64,000 bases of DNA, from positions 434,001-498,000 of the forward strand of contig NZ_BJTG01000004.1 of the NCBI RefSeq assembly GCF_013340205.1, written 5' to 3'. The notes under the pieces were generated by a model. The model was not told the DNA's origin. It did not search any database and saw only the letters and a list, made by a program, of their open reading frames with translations. How positions within the stretch are numbered: position 1 is the first letter of the stretch; each line of letters opens with the position of its first letter. Source of the stretch: Anaeromyxobacter diazotrophicus. GTDB lineage: Bacteria; Myxococcota; Myxococcia; Myxococcales; Anaeromyxobacteraceae. Made by a program: the position numbers and the translations under genes. Below, piece by piece: positions 1 to 8,261 of this stretch.

Positions 1-882
1 CGAGAACCACCCCGGCTTCTGCGCGCCGGTGAGGATGACGTCGAAGTAGTTCTTCCAGCTCGGGTACTCGGGCAGGACGCCGTCGAGGATGAAGCTCATC
101 ACCGCCTCGGTGTAGTCCGCGAACGAGTTGGTGAGGAGGAACAGCTTCTTGCCGCCCGAGCGCAGCTTGTGCAGCGCCGGGCCGAGCTCCAGGTCCTTCA
201 CCAGGAACCGCGGCAGGTCGGCCTTCACGATCTGCTTCAGCGTGTCGTCGCGGTGGACGGTGTCGATCGAGTTGCGGATGTCGTCGTACAGCTTGGCGTA
301 GGGCACGCGCTCGCCGCGCCCCTCCAGGCACTCGATGATCTCGGCGAAGAGGCACGCCTCCGGCAGCGCGAACAGCGTGTCGATCCAGGCGAAGCGCGGC
401 AGCGAGAGGTGGATCTTCTCCTCGCGGTAGAGGCGCTTCACCTCCTCGTAGGGGAGGACGCGCTTGCCGTGGTAGGCCCGGCCGCAGTGGTTGTGCCGGT
501 CCATCTTGAAGATGTTCCCGGCCTGCTTGTCGACCACCAGGCCGCGGATGACGAAGTCCGGATCGTAGGCGAGCCCGGCCAGGACCTCCGGGTAGCCGAG
601 GTGGTCGATCATCCTCCGCGTGGTCATGCGGAAGGCGAGCTCCTCGAGCTGCCGCAGGTGGTACATCGCGAGCGTGTAGTCCATGTCGAAGCCGACCACG
701 TCGATCTTGTCGAGCCGCAGGTTGCGGTTGACGAAGATCTGGCGGGCGAACGGCACCTCGCGGACGGGCAGGCGATGCCGCTCGAGCAGGGCGGTCACCT
801 CCGCGTCGCGGTAGCTGTCGCCCGCGGGCTCGTCGGCTTCCTGGCGGGAGCTTCGATCGAGTCGTCGCATCCCACCGGACAT
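1..882 (-). CDS. HAD-IG family 5'-nucleotidase (3' end cut by window edge)
   Basis: Reading leftwards from an ATG at 882, the protein carries the HAD nucleophile motif FDMDYTLA near residue 55, preceded by a beta-strand rich in hydrophobic residues. Later segments (RFAWIDTLFALPEA, KKLFLLTNS) match the purine-type HAD-IG 5'-nucleotidase family, which dephosphorylates nucleoside monophosphates in the cytoplasm. A second ATG lies at 870, but GGAGGG sits 5-9 bases before 882, so 882 is preferred. The gene is open at position 1, so its C-terminus is missing here. The family call is secure; the preferred nucleotide is not known. Confidence 0.88.
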   Translation of the reverse strand, partial: MSGGMRRLDRSSRQEADEPAGDSYRDAEVTALLERHRLPVREVPFARQIFVNRNLRLDKIDVVGFDMDYTLAMYHLRQLEELAFRMTTRRMIDHLGYPEVLAGLAYDPDFVIRGLVVDKQAGNIFKMDRHNHCGRAYHGKRVLPYEEVKRLYREEKIHLSLPRFAWIDTLFALPEACLFAEIIECLEGRGERVPYAKLYDDIRNSIDTVHRDDTLKQIVKADLPRFLVKDLELGPALHKLRSGGKKLFLLTNSFADYTEAVMSFILDGVLPEYPSWKNYFDVILTGAQKPGWFS

Positions 883-968
883 TAACCCTCCGCGGGCCGG
901 GCCACCATTCCACCGCGGCGGGGGCCACCTTTCTTTACAGGCCCCCGGCGCTCGGGCAGGCTCCCGCC

Positions 969-1184
969 ATGCCGCGCCGGGCCGTGACGACCGGGGAGCT
1001 CCTGGCGCGGATCGCGGCGCTGGAGGAGCGCGTCGCCCGCCTGGAGGCGAAGCGCGCGCCGCCGGGCGACGGACGGGCCTCGTCGCCGCCGCGGCGGACG
1101 GGCCTGCGCTGCCCGGGCTGCGGGCTGCCGTTGAAGAAGCGGCGCGGCCGCTGTGCCGAATGCGGCCGGCCGCTCGAGCCGTGA
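969..1184 (+). CDS. Small coiled-coil / zinc-ribbon protein
   Basis: A 71-residue protein. Residues 8-28 form a short heptad-like helix (ELLARIAALEERVARLEAK). The C-terminal third carries two CxxC knuckles (CPGC and CAEC) separated by about twelve basic residues, the layout of a zinc ribbon. It is divergent from the 5'-nucleotidase and followed by a convergent XRE regulator. Family and role are not recognised. It could be a DNA- or RNA-binding accessory protein, or a non-functional short frame; the paired cysteines favour a real gene. Confidence 0.55.
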   Translation: MPRRAVTTGELLARIAALEERVARLEAKRAPPGDGRASSPPRRTGLRCPGCGLPLKKRRGRCAECGRPLEP

Positions 1185-1204
1185 AGCAGGTCGCTGCGGG
1201 GTCG

Positions 1205-1480
1205 CTACTCCGCGCACAGGTCGCGCGTGGAGACGCCGAGCGCCCGTGCGATCGCGACCACGGTGGTGAACGGAGGGTTGCGCCCGCCGCGCTCGATGAG
1301 GCTGACGTAAGCCACGGAGAGCGCCAGGGAATTCGCGAGCATCTCCTGGGTGAGACCGCGCTGGTGACGGATGGAGCGGACCTTCTCGCCGAGCTTGCGG
1401 AGCACCTCGCGGCGCGGATCGCGCGGGGGCTTCGCCTTGCTCGTCCTTCTGGGAATCCTCGTCTTGAGAGCCGTTTGCAT
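1205..1480 (-). CDS. XRE-family helix-turn-helix regulator
   Basis: A 91-residue protein consisting of a basic N-terminal arm and one Cro/C1-type HTH domain (residues about 25-85). The HTH core LTQEMLANSLALSVAYVSLIERG has the usual Q-x3-A and S-x2-S-x-I-E-x-G spacing of XRE repressors. There is no sensor domain, so it probably acts as a simple DNA-binding repressor or activator. It diverges from the M16 protease operon across about 130 bases, which hold a palindrome at 1502-1518 and an A/T-rich stretch. Control of its own gene or of the protease operon is plausible but not shown. Confidence 0.85.
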   Translation of the reverse strand: MQTALKTRIPRRTSKAKPPRDPRREVLRKLGEKVRSIRHQRGLTQEMLANSLALSVAYVSLIERGGRNPPFTTVVAIARALGVSTRDLCAE

Positions 1481-1501
1481 GACCTCGGGGGTCCCGCGAA
1501 A

Positions 1502-1518
1502 GGACGCGGGGTGCGTCC
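1502..1518. promoter_or_regulatory. Inverted repeat between XRE gene and M16 operon
   Basis: Perfect 6-bp arms GGACGC and GCGTCC around GGGGT. It lies next to TATAAC (1521-1526) and a T-run (1530-1535), the only A/T-rich patch in this divergent region. It is a candidate operator for the XRE regulator; no promoter with good -35 and -10 boxes can be assigned. Confidence 0.35.
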
Positions 1519-1612
1519 CCTATAACTGATTTTTTACATCCTCGCAGCAAGCGGGCGCGCGTTGGACGGCGTCGCGGCCGGCCACTATCTTCCAGCCCGC
1601 GAAAGGAGCCCC

Positions 1613-2896
1613 GTGCCGCGCACGCCAGCAGGCCCCATCCTCGACCTCGATCGCATCGTCGCCCGCCAGCTCCCGAACGGCCTGCGGGTCCGGCTCCTCG
1701 CCGACCCGACCGTGCCGACGGTGAGCTACTACACGTTCTTCCAGGTCGGCTCGCGCAACGAGCGGCTCGGCACGACCGGGATCAGCCACCTGTTCGAGCA
1801 CATGATGTTCAACGGCGCCGCGCGCTACGGGCCGAAGGAGTTCGACCGCGTGCTCGAGTCGCGGGGCGGCAGCTCCAACGCCTACACCTCGAACGACGTC
1901 ACCGCCTACTACGAGGACTTCGCCTCCGACGCGCTCGAGACGGTGGTGGACCTCGAGAGCGACCGCATGCGCTCGCTCGCGCTCACCCCCGAGACGCTGG
2001 AGCAGGAGCGGGAGGTGGTGAAGGAGGAGCGGCGCCTGCGCACCGAGAACTCGGTATTCGGGCTCATGGAGGAGCAGCTCGAGGCGCTGGTCTTCCTGGC
2101 ACACCCCTACCGCTGGCCCGTCATCGGCTGGATGGAGGACATCGAGCGGATCACGCGCGAGGATTGCCAGGAGTTCTTCCGCACCTACTACGCGCCCGAC
2201 AACGCCGCGGTCTACGCGGTGGGCGACCTCGATCCGGACGACACCTACCGCCTCGTGGAGCGCGCCTACGGCGACATCCCGGTCGGCCCGCGGCCGCGCC
2301 CGGTCCCGCAGGGCGAGCCCCCGCAGCGCGGCGAGCGCCGGGCGGTGGTGCGCTACCCGGCCCAGGCCGCGGCGGTGCTGGTGGGCTGGCGCGGCCCGGC
2401 GGCGAAGAGCGCCGACTCGGCGGCGCTGGACGTGCTGCAGGCGGTGCTGGCGGTGGGCGAGTCCTCCCGGCTGCGGCGCCGCCTGGTCGAGCAGGCGGAG
2501 GTGGCGGTGTCGGTCCAGGTCTCCTGGGGCTGGCGCGTCGATCCCGGCGTCTTCCTCGTCTTCGCGGAGCTCGCGCCCGGCGTGCCGGCCGAGCGCGCCG
2601 AGCGGCTCCTCTGGGAGGAGCTCGCGAAGGTGGCGGCGCGCGGCGTCGGCCGGGCCGAGCTCGTCCGGGCGCAGCGTCTCCTGCGCAGCTCGGTCCTGCA
2701 CGAGCTCGCCACCCACAACGGCGTGGCGCACGCGCTCGGCCAGGCCGAGGCGCTGCTCGGCGACTGGCGGGAGGCGGGCCGCGCGCTCGAGCAGTACGCG
2801 GCGGTCGGGACGAAGGACGTGCGGCGCGTCGCCGCCAGCTGGCTCGACCCCGCGCGCCGGTGCGTGGTGACGCTCGAGCCGGAGGGCCGGTCGTGA
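1613..2896 (+). CDS. M16 family zinc protease, catalytic subunit
   Basis: A 427-residue insulinase-type (M16B) peptidase. The inverted zinc motif HLFEH sits in ISHLFEHMMFNG at about residues 57-61, and the third ligand region EREVVKEERR follows some 75 residues later, so the active site is complete. A further in-frame start exists upstream (TTG, 1562). GTG 1613 is chosen because GGAG lies five bases before it, and the intervening codons have no domain. No obvious signal peptide is seen. The stop overlaps the start of the next M16 gene by GTGA, so the two are co-translated, as expected for an active/inactive heterodimer. Confidence 0.93.
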   Translation: MPRTPAGPILDLDRIVARQLPNGLRVRLLADPTVPTVSYYTFFQVGSRNERLGTTGISHLFEHMMFNGAARYGPKEFDRVLESRGGSSNAYTSNDVTAYYEDFASDALETVVDLESDRMRSLALTPETLEQEREVVKEERRLRTENSVFGLMEEQLEALVFLAHPYRWPVIGWMEDIERITREDCQEFFRTYYAPDNAAVYAVGDLDPDDTYRLVERAYGDIPVGPRPRPVPQGEPPQRGERRAVVRYPAQAAAVLVGWRGPAAKSADSAALDVLQAVLAVGESSRLRRRLVEQAEVAVSVQVSWGWRVDPGVFLVFAELAPGVPAERAERLLWEELAKVAARGVGRAELVRAQRLLRSSVLHELATHNGVAHALGQAEALLGDWREAGRALEQYAAVGTKDVRRVAASWLDPARRCVVTLEPEGRS

Positions 2897-4224
2897 GGGC
2901 CCCGGGCGCCGGGCCCATCCCGCTCCCGCCGCTGCACGAGGAGCGGCTCCCCAACGGCGCGACGGTGGTGGTGGCGGAGCGGCCGGGGGTGCCGCTGGTG
3001 GCGGTCCGGCTCGTCGTCGGCGCGGGCGCCGCGCTCGATCCGCCGCGCGGCCACGGCCTCGCCCACCTGGTGGCGCAGGTGGCGCGCCGGGGCACCGCCC
3101 GGCGCACGGGCGAGCAGATCGACGACACCGTCGAGTCGCTCGGCACCGAGCTCGGCGCCGGCGCCGACGAGGACGCCACCTACTTCGGTCTCTCGGCCCC
3201 GGCCGAGTTCCTGCCGCAGCTGCTCGACGTGGTGGTGGACCTCGCCACCCGGCCCACCTTCCCGGCGCGGGAGTGGGAGCGCATCCGCCGGCGGGAGGTG
3301 GCGGGGCTCGCCCACGTGCTCGACGAGCCAGGGGCGGTGGCCGACCGCGCCATGGTCGAGGCGGTCTACCCCGGCCACCCCTACGGCCACCCCACCGACG
3401 GCCGCTCGGCCCACCTGGCCGCGCTCCGCCGCGGCGACGCGGTGGCCTTCCACCGCCGCTGGTTCAACCCGGCCGCCGCCACGCTGGTGGTGGTGGGCGC
3501 GGTCCCGGCCGAGGAGGCGCTGCGCGTCTGCCGGCGCAAGCTCGCCGGCTGGAAGGGCGCCGGGCCGCCCCCGCCGCCGGTGCCGCCGGCGGCGCCGGTG
3601 CCGCGCAGCGTGCTCGTCGTGGACAAGCCGGACCTCACGCAGGCGCAGGTGCGGATCGCCGGCCCGGCCATGGCGCGCGCGACGCCGGACTACTTCCCGG
3701 CCCTGGTGGCGAGCTCGATCTTCGGCGGCGGCTTCACCTCGCGGCTCATGGAGGCCATCCGCGTCAACCGCGGCCTCTCCTACGGGGTGCGGAGCCGCTT
3801 CGCCATGAGCCGCGCCGCCGGGATCTTCTTCATCTCCTCCTTCACCAAGGTCGAGACCACCGGCGAGCTGCTCCAGGTGGCCTTCGACGAGGCGGAGCGC
3901 TTCTGCGACGGCGGCCCCACCGAGGAGGAGCTGGGGCGCGCCCAGAGCTACCTCGCGGGCCTGTACCCGCTCTCGCTCGAGACGCACGACCAGGTGGCGG
4001 AGCGCCTCGCCGACGTGCGGCTCTACGGCGTGCCGCTCGCGGAGGTGACCGACTACCGCGAGCGCGTGCGCGCCGTCCGCGCCGAGGCGTGCCAGGCGCT
4101 GGCGCGGCGGTACTTCCCGCTCCGCGACGGCGCCGTGGTGGTGGTGGGGCCGGCGCGGAAGCTCGCGGCCTCGCTCGAGCGGTTCGGGCCGGTGAAGGTC
4201 GTGCCGGCGCGCCGGGTCCTGTGA
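2893..4224 (+). CDS. M16 family protease, non-catalytic partner
   Basis: A 443-residue protein with the M16 double-domain fold but a broken zinc site: the HxxEH position reads HLVAQ (in GLAHLVAQVARRG). In two-subunit M16B enzymes the partner that lacks zinc contributes an R/Y pair from its C-terminal half. The segment NRGLSYGVRSRF near residue 295 fits that role. Start GTG 2893 overlaps the stop of the catalytic subunit, and its own stop overlaps the next gene. An Ala/Pro-rich linker (about residues 220-235) joins the two half-domains. Substrates are unknown. Confidence 0.92.
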   Translation: MRAPGAGPIPLPPLHEERLPNGATVVVAERPGVPLVAVRLVVGAGAALDPPRGHGLAHLVAQVARRGTARRTGEQIDDTVESLGTELGAGADEDATYFGLSAPAEFLPQLLDVVVDLATRPTFPAREWERIRRREVAGLAHVLDEPGAVADRAMVEAVYPGHPYGHPTDGRSAHLAALRRGDAVAFHRRWFNPAAATLVVVGAVPAEEALRVCRRKLAGWKGAGPPPPPVPPAAPVPRSVLVVDKPDLTQAQVRIAGPAMARATPDYFPALVASSIFGGGFTSRLMEAIRVNRGLSYGVRSRFAMSRAAGIFFISSFTKVETTGELLQVAFDEAERFCDGGPTEEELGRAQSYLAGLYPLSLETHDQVAERLADVRLYGVPLAEVTDYRERVRAVRAEACQALARRYFPLRDGAVVVVGPARKLAASLERFGPVKVVPARRVL

Positions 4225-4919
4225 CGCTCGCGGTCCTGTACCAGGACGAGCACCTCGCCGCGGTCGACAAGCCCGCCGGCCGGCTCGTCATCCCGGGGCG
4301 CGGCGCGCCCGAGCGCACCGTCCAGGCCGAGGCGGAGGAGGCCCTCGGGCGCCTGTGGGTGGTGCACCGGCTCGACCGCGGCACGAGCGGCGTGCTCCTC
4401 TTCGCGCGGAGCGCCGCCGCGCACCGCGCGCTCAACCTCGCCTTCGACCGGCACGAGGTGGAGAAGCGGTACCTGGCGCTCGTGCGCGGCGCGCCGCCGA
4501 CCGAGGCGCGGCTCGACGCGGCCATCGCCCCGGCCCGGCGCGGGCGCATGCGGCCGGCGCGGCCCGGCGAGGAGCGCGGCAAGGCGGCGGTGACCCGGGT
4601 GCGGCTGCTCGAGGCGTTCCCGGCCCGGCCGCCGCTCCCGGCGCTCGCGCTCGTCGAGGCGCGCCCGGAGACCGGCCGCACGCACCAGATCCGCGTGCAC
4701 CTGGCCTGGGCGGGCACCCCGCTGGCGGTGGACCCGGACTACGGCGACGCGGGGCCGCTCACCGGCGAGGGCGGGGCGGTCCTGCTCGCGCGCACGCCGC
4801 TCCACGCCGCCGGGCTGGCGCTCCGCCACCCGATCTCCGGCGCGCCGCTCGCGATCGAGGCCCCGCTGCCCGAGGACCTGGCGCGGACGCTGGCGGCGGC
4901 GGGAGCGACGACGCCCTAG
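4221..4919 (+). CDS. RluA-family pseudouridine synthase
   Basis: A 232-residue RNA-uridine isomerase without an S4 domain. The catalytic motif HRLDRGTSG (Asp nucleophile) is at about residues 50-58, and the family motif RPETGRTHQIRVHLA is near residue 155. Length and architecture match the short RluA/RluC-like enzymes that modify tRNA or rRNA; the exact target base cannot be read. GTG 4221 overlaps the stop of the M16 gene, making it the third gene of that operon. It is followed by a perfect hairpin. Confidence 0.9.
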   Translation: MTLAVLYQDEHLAAVDKPAGRLVIPGRGAPERTVQAEAEEALGRLWVVHRLDRGTSGVLLFARSAAAHRALNLAFDRHEVEKRYLALVRGAPPTEARLDAAIAPARRGRMRPARPGEERGKAAVTRVRLLEAFPARPPLPALALVEARPETGRTHQIRVHLAWAGTPLAVDPDYGDAGPLTGEGGAVLLARTPLHAAGLALRHPISGAPLAIEAPLPEDLARTLAAAGATTP

Positions 4920-4964
4920 GGTGCGACGACGCTGCGGTGCGACGGCGCCGCGGGGTGCGATCCG

Positions 4965-4991
4965 TAGGGCGGGGGCTCGTCCCCCGCCCTA
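4965..4991. terminator. Hairpin between convergent genes
   Basis: Perfect 11-bp stem, TAGGGCGGGGG and CCCCCGCCCTA, with loop CTCGT. It lies between the ends of the plus-strand pseudouridine synthase gene and a minus-strand gene, so it can serve both. There is no T-tract on either side. Three short direct repeats of GGTGCGA lie just upstream (4920-4961). Confidence 0.6.
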
Positions 4992-5014
4992 GGTTCGACG
5001 GGCCCGCGACGCGG

Positions 5015-5437
5015 CTACGCCCGGCCCTGCACGAGCACCTTCACCTCGGCCCGGAAGGTGACCTCCACCTTGCCCGCGTCGCGGACCGCGGAGACCCAGC
5101 CGAGGCCGAAGGTGGGATGCTCGATCACCTGGTCGAGCTGGTAGCTCGCGCGCGGCGAGTAGCGCTGCGCCATGGCGAGGTTCTTTCCGCGCAGCACCTC
5201 GTCGAACGAGATGATGGCGGCGCGCTCCTTCACCGGGCGCGGGGCGGCGCCGGGGCGGCGGGCCGCCGTCCCGTTCGACGCCGCGGGCGGCGCGTCACCG
5301 CGGAAGCGGTGGACGCCGTGGCAAGTGTTGCACTCCACCTTCACCGGCCGGCCTTCGACCATGGCGATGATGGTGTGGGCGAGCGACATCCCGCACTTGG
5401 TACAGAAGCTATCGACCTCTCCGCCGACCTTGAGCAT
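5015..5437 (-). CDS. Zinc-ribbon protein of unknown function with C-terminal HPTFGLG domain
   Basis: A 140-residue protein. Two CxxC pairs (CTKC at 12-15 and CNTCH near 37-41) make an N-terminal zinc ribbon. A Pro/Ala-rich linker follows. The C-terminal 60 residues contain HPTFGLGWVSAVRDAGKVEVTF, a small beta-rich module of the kind seen in conserved hypothetical proteins of this phylum. It faces the pseudouridine synthase and is divergent from alr. No enzymatic residues are visible. A nucleic-acid or regulatory role is likely by fold type, but this is inference. Confidence 0.75.
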   Translation of the reverse strand: MLKVGGEVDSFCTKCGMSLAHTIIAMVEGRPVKVECNTCHGVHRFRGDAPPAASNGTAARRPGAAPRPVKERAAIISFDEVLRGKNLAMAQRYSPRASYQLDQVIEHPTFGLGWVSAVRDAGKVEVTFRAEVKVLVQGRA

Positions 5438-5544
5438 GGGCGGCGCAGTATTACCCCGGTCGCCCGGGCGCGCGCCAGCCCGCCTCCACCGAGCGGCGGC
5501 TCCCCCGCTTGAAAGCGCGTCCCATCCCTGCCACCTTGCGCGCC

Positions 5545-6693
5545 ATGTCCATCCGACCTACCGAGGCGGTGGTCGACCTCGCCGCCGTCGCCGCCAACTA
5601 CCGGCTCGCCGTGGAGATCGGCGGCCGCCCCGCCGTCGGCGTCGTCAAGGCCGACGCCTACGGGCACGGGGCGGTGCCGGTGGCCCGGGCGCTCCGCCAG
5701 GCGGGCGCGCCCATGCTCGCGGTGGCGCTGGTGGAGGAGGGGATCGAGCTGCGCGAGGCCGGGATCGACGGGCCGGTGCTGGTGCTCGGCGCGGCCTACG
5801 GCGAGCGCTACGACCTGCTCGTGAAGCACCAGCTCACGCCGCTCGTCTTCACCCCCGCCCACGTGCAGGCGCTCGCCGCCGCGGCGCGCGCCGCGGGCAC
5901 GCGCGCCAGGGCGCACCTCAAGGTGGACACGGGCATGGGGCGCATCGGCGTCACCCCGGCCGGCCTGCCGGCGGTGGTGGAGGCGCTCCGCGCCGCCCCA
6001 GAGGTCGAGCTGGAGGGGGTGTGCACGCACTTCGCGAGCGCCGATCTGGAGCCGCGCGCCACCACCGAGCGGCAGGTCGCGCTCTTCGGCGAGGTGTCGC
6101 AGGCTTTGGCGCGCGCCGGGCTGCCGCCGCGCTACCACCACCTCGCCAACTCGGCGGGTACGCTCGACTTCCCGGGCGCGCGCCAGGACCTCACCCGGCC
6201 CGGCATCATGCTCTACGGCTACCTGCCGTTCGACCCGGCCGCGCGCATCTCGGAGGTGGCGCGCGCCGCGGCGGCGCGGCTCAGGCCGGCGCTCACCTGG
6301 CGCACCGCCATCACCCACGTGAAGCAGGTCGAGGCCGGGACCGCCATCTCCTACGGCGGCCGCTGGGTGGCGGAGCGCCCGTCGCGCATCGCGACCTTGC
6401 CCCTCGGCTACGCCGACGGCTACGACCGCCGGCTCTCGGGTCGCCCCGGCTTCGGCCGCGCCGAGGTCCTGGTCCGCGGACGGCGCGCGCCCATCGCCGG
6501 CACCATCTGCATGGACATGTGCATGATCGACGTCACCGACGTGCCGGGCGCCGGCGTCGGCGACGAGGTGGTGCTCCTCGGCGAGCAGGGCGGCGCGCGG
6601 GTCGACGCGGACGAGCTGGCCGCCAAGGCGGGCACCATCTCGTACGAGATCCTGTGCGGCGTGGGGCGCCGCGTCCCCCGCAGGTACGTGTGA
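5545..6693 (+). CDS. alr: Alanine racemase
   Basis: Interconverts L- and D-alanine with pyridoxal phosphate, supplying D-Ala for peptidoglycan. The 382-residue protein has the PLP lysine in VVKADAYGHG (about residues 31-40), the TIM-barrel motif KVDTGMGRIG, and the C-domain segment ISYGGRW carrying the second catalytic tyrosine, followed by LPLGYADGY. An in-frame TTG at 5509 is possible, but ATG 5545 gives the normal N-terminus. It is transcribed towards, and ends 52 bases before, the mla-like operon. Confidence 0.95.
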   Translation: MSIRPTEAVVDLAAVAANYRLAVEIGGRPAVGVVKADAYGHGAVPVARALRQAGAPMLAVALVEEGIELREAGIDGPVLVLGAAYGERYDLLVKHQLTPLVFTPAHVQALAAAARAAGTRARAHLKVDTGMGRIGVTPAGLPAVVEALRAAPEVELEGVCTHFASADLEPRATTERQVALFGEVSQALARAGLPPRYHHLANSAGTLDFPGARQDLTRPGIMLYGYLPFDPAARISEVARAAAARLRPALTWRTAITHVKQVEAGTAISYGGRWVAERPSRIATLPLGYADGYDRRLSGRPGFGRAEVLVRGRRAPIAGTICMDMCMIDVTDVPGAGVGDEVVLLGEQGGARVDADELAAKAGTISYEILCGVGRRVPRRYV

Positions 6694-6745
6694 GCCGGGT
6701 GCCGAAAAGGCGCCTCCACCCCCCGACTCCCCCTAGAATGCGCCC

Positions 6746-7504
6746 GTGAATCGGCTACGCGCCTGGGTCGAGGACTTCGGCCGGATGATCCTGTTCGGCG
6801 GCGAGACCCTGGCCTGGGTCTTCCGGCCGCCGTTCCGCCCGGAGCTCATCCTGGCGCAGATGGCGGCCATCGGCGTCGGCTCCGTCTTCATCGTCGGCAC
6901 CACCGGGTTCTTCACCGGCATGGTGTTCGCGCTGCAGGTCACCTACGCCATGGGCCAGTTCGGGGCCGAGGGGTACGTCGGCGGCTCGGTGGGGCTGGCG
7001 CTCTCGCGCGAGCTGGCGCCGGTGCTCACCGCGCTCATGGTGATCGGCCGCTCCGGCAGCGCCATCACCACCGAGCTCGGCACGATGCGCGTCACCGAGC
7101 AGATCGACGCCATGGAGACGATGGCGGTGAACCCGGTGCAGTACCTGGCGGTGCCGCGCCTCCTCGCCGCGCTCTTCATGTTCCCGGCGCTCACCATGCT
7201 CTTCAACTCGCTCGGCTACCTGGGCGGCTACCTCATGGGCGTGTTCGTCTCGAACATCCCGCCCGGCCCCTTCATCGAGCACACCCGCACCATGGTCGAG
7301 ACGCAGGACATCACCCACGGCCTGTTCAAGGCGTTCATCTTCGGCGGGGTGGTGGCGGTCATCACCACCTACCGCGGCTACGCCGCCGAGCCCGCCGCCG
7401 GCTCGCGCGGCGTCGGCGAGGGCACCACCCGCGCGGTGGTGATGAGCTCCATCGCCACCCTGGTCTTCGACTACGTCCTGACGCTCGGGTCGGTGGGGAA
7501 GTGA
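6746..7504 (+). CDS. mlaE: MlaE-type ABC permease
   Basis: Inner-membrane permease of an MCE lipid transporter. The 252-residue sequence has the MlaE/YrbE signature: several hydrophobic helices, SRELAPVLTALMVIGRSGSAITTELGTMRVTEQIDAMETM in the middle (shared by all family members), and a C-terminal helix pair. The start is GTG 6746; the ATG within CCCTAGAATGCGCC just upstream is out of frame. The ATPase follows after 4 bases and the substrate-binding MCE protein 12 bases later. The likely job is phospholipid movement between the two membranes. Confidence 0.93.
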   Translation: MNRLRAWVEDFGRMILFGGETLAWVFRPPFRPELILAQMAAIGVGSVFIVGTTGFFTGMVFALQVTYAMGQFGAEGYVGGSVGLALSRELAPVLTALMVIGRSGSAITTELGTMRVTEQIDAMETMAVNPVQYLAVPRLLAALFMFPALTMLFNSLGYLGGYLMGVFVSNIPPGPFIEHTRTMVETQDITHGLFKAFIFGGVVAVITTYRGYAAEPAAGSRGVGEGTTRAVVMSSIATLVFDYVLTLGSVGK

Positions 7505-7508
7505 CCCG

Positions 7509-8249
7509 GTGATCGCGATCCGAGACCTCCACAAGTCGTTCGGCGATCACAAGGTGCTCGACGGGATCACCATCGACGTCGAGCGCGGGACCACCTTCGT
7601 GGTGCTGGGCGGGTCCGGCTCCGGCAAGACGGTGCTCATGAAGCACGTCATCGGGCTGCTCAAGCCCGACTCCGGGACGGTGCTCGTCGACGGGATCGAG
7701 ATCCCGAAGCTCGAGGGCCGTGAGCTCACCGAGGCGCGCCGCATGTTCGGGATGGTCTTCCAGGGAGCGGCGCTGTTCGACTCGATGACCGTGTACGACA
7801 ACGTCGCCTTCCCGCTGCACGAGCGCCAGCGGGGGATCAAGCCGAGCGAGCTGCGCGAGCGGGTGATCGAGAAGCTCAAGGTCGTCGACCTCGACGAGGA
7901 CGTGCTCACGAAGTTCCCGGCGGAGCTGTCGGGCGGCATGCGCAAGCGCGTGGCGCTGGCCCGGGCGGTGGTCCACGAGCCCAAGGTCGTGCTCTACGAC
8001 GAGCCCACCACCGGCCTCGATCCCATCACCACCGCCTACGTCGACGACATGATCCTCTCGGCCAAGCAGCGGCTCGGGGTGACGAGCATGGTCATCTCCC
8101 ACGACATCGCGAGCGCCTTCAAGGTGGCCGACAGGATGGCGGTGCTCTACGATGGCCACCTCGCCGCGCAGGGCACCCCGGAGGAGGTGCGCCGGAGCGA
8201 TCACCCCTACGTGCAGCACTACCTCTCCATGTGGTTCGAGAAGCAGTAG
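7509..8249 (+). CDS. mlaF: MlaF-type ABC transporter ATPase
   Basis: A 246-residue ATP-binding subunit. Walker A GGSGSGKT at about residues 37-44, Q-loop in VFQGAALFDSMTVYDNV, signature LSGGMRKRVALARA, Walker B VVLYDEPTTGLDP and the switch histidine in VISHD are all present. GMRKR in the signature and the C-terminal phrase HPYVQHYL are typical of the Mla/Ttg2 subgroup rather than of drug exporters. It powers the neighbouring permease. No separate STAS (MlaB) gene is present in this cluster. Confidence 0.95.
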   Translation: MIAIRDLHKSFGDHKVLDGITIDVERGTTFVVLGGSGSGKTVLMKHVIGLLKPDSGTVLVDGIEIPKLEGRELTEARRMFGMVFQGAALFDSMTVYDNVAFPLHERQRGIKPSELRERVIEKLKVVDLDEDVLTKFPAELSGGMRKRVALARAVVHEPKVVLYDEPTTGLDPITTAYVDDMILSAKQRLGVTSMVISHDIASAFKVADRMAVLYDGHLAAQGTPEEVRRSDHPYVQHYLSMWFEKQ

Positions 8250-8261
8250 GCCCCCAACCGA

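Noticed and set aside
882-1550. 222-codon minus-strand frame
   Set aside because: Arg/Pro/His-rich, overlaps the XRE gene in another frame and has no domain.
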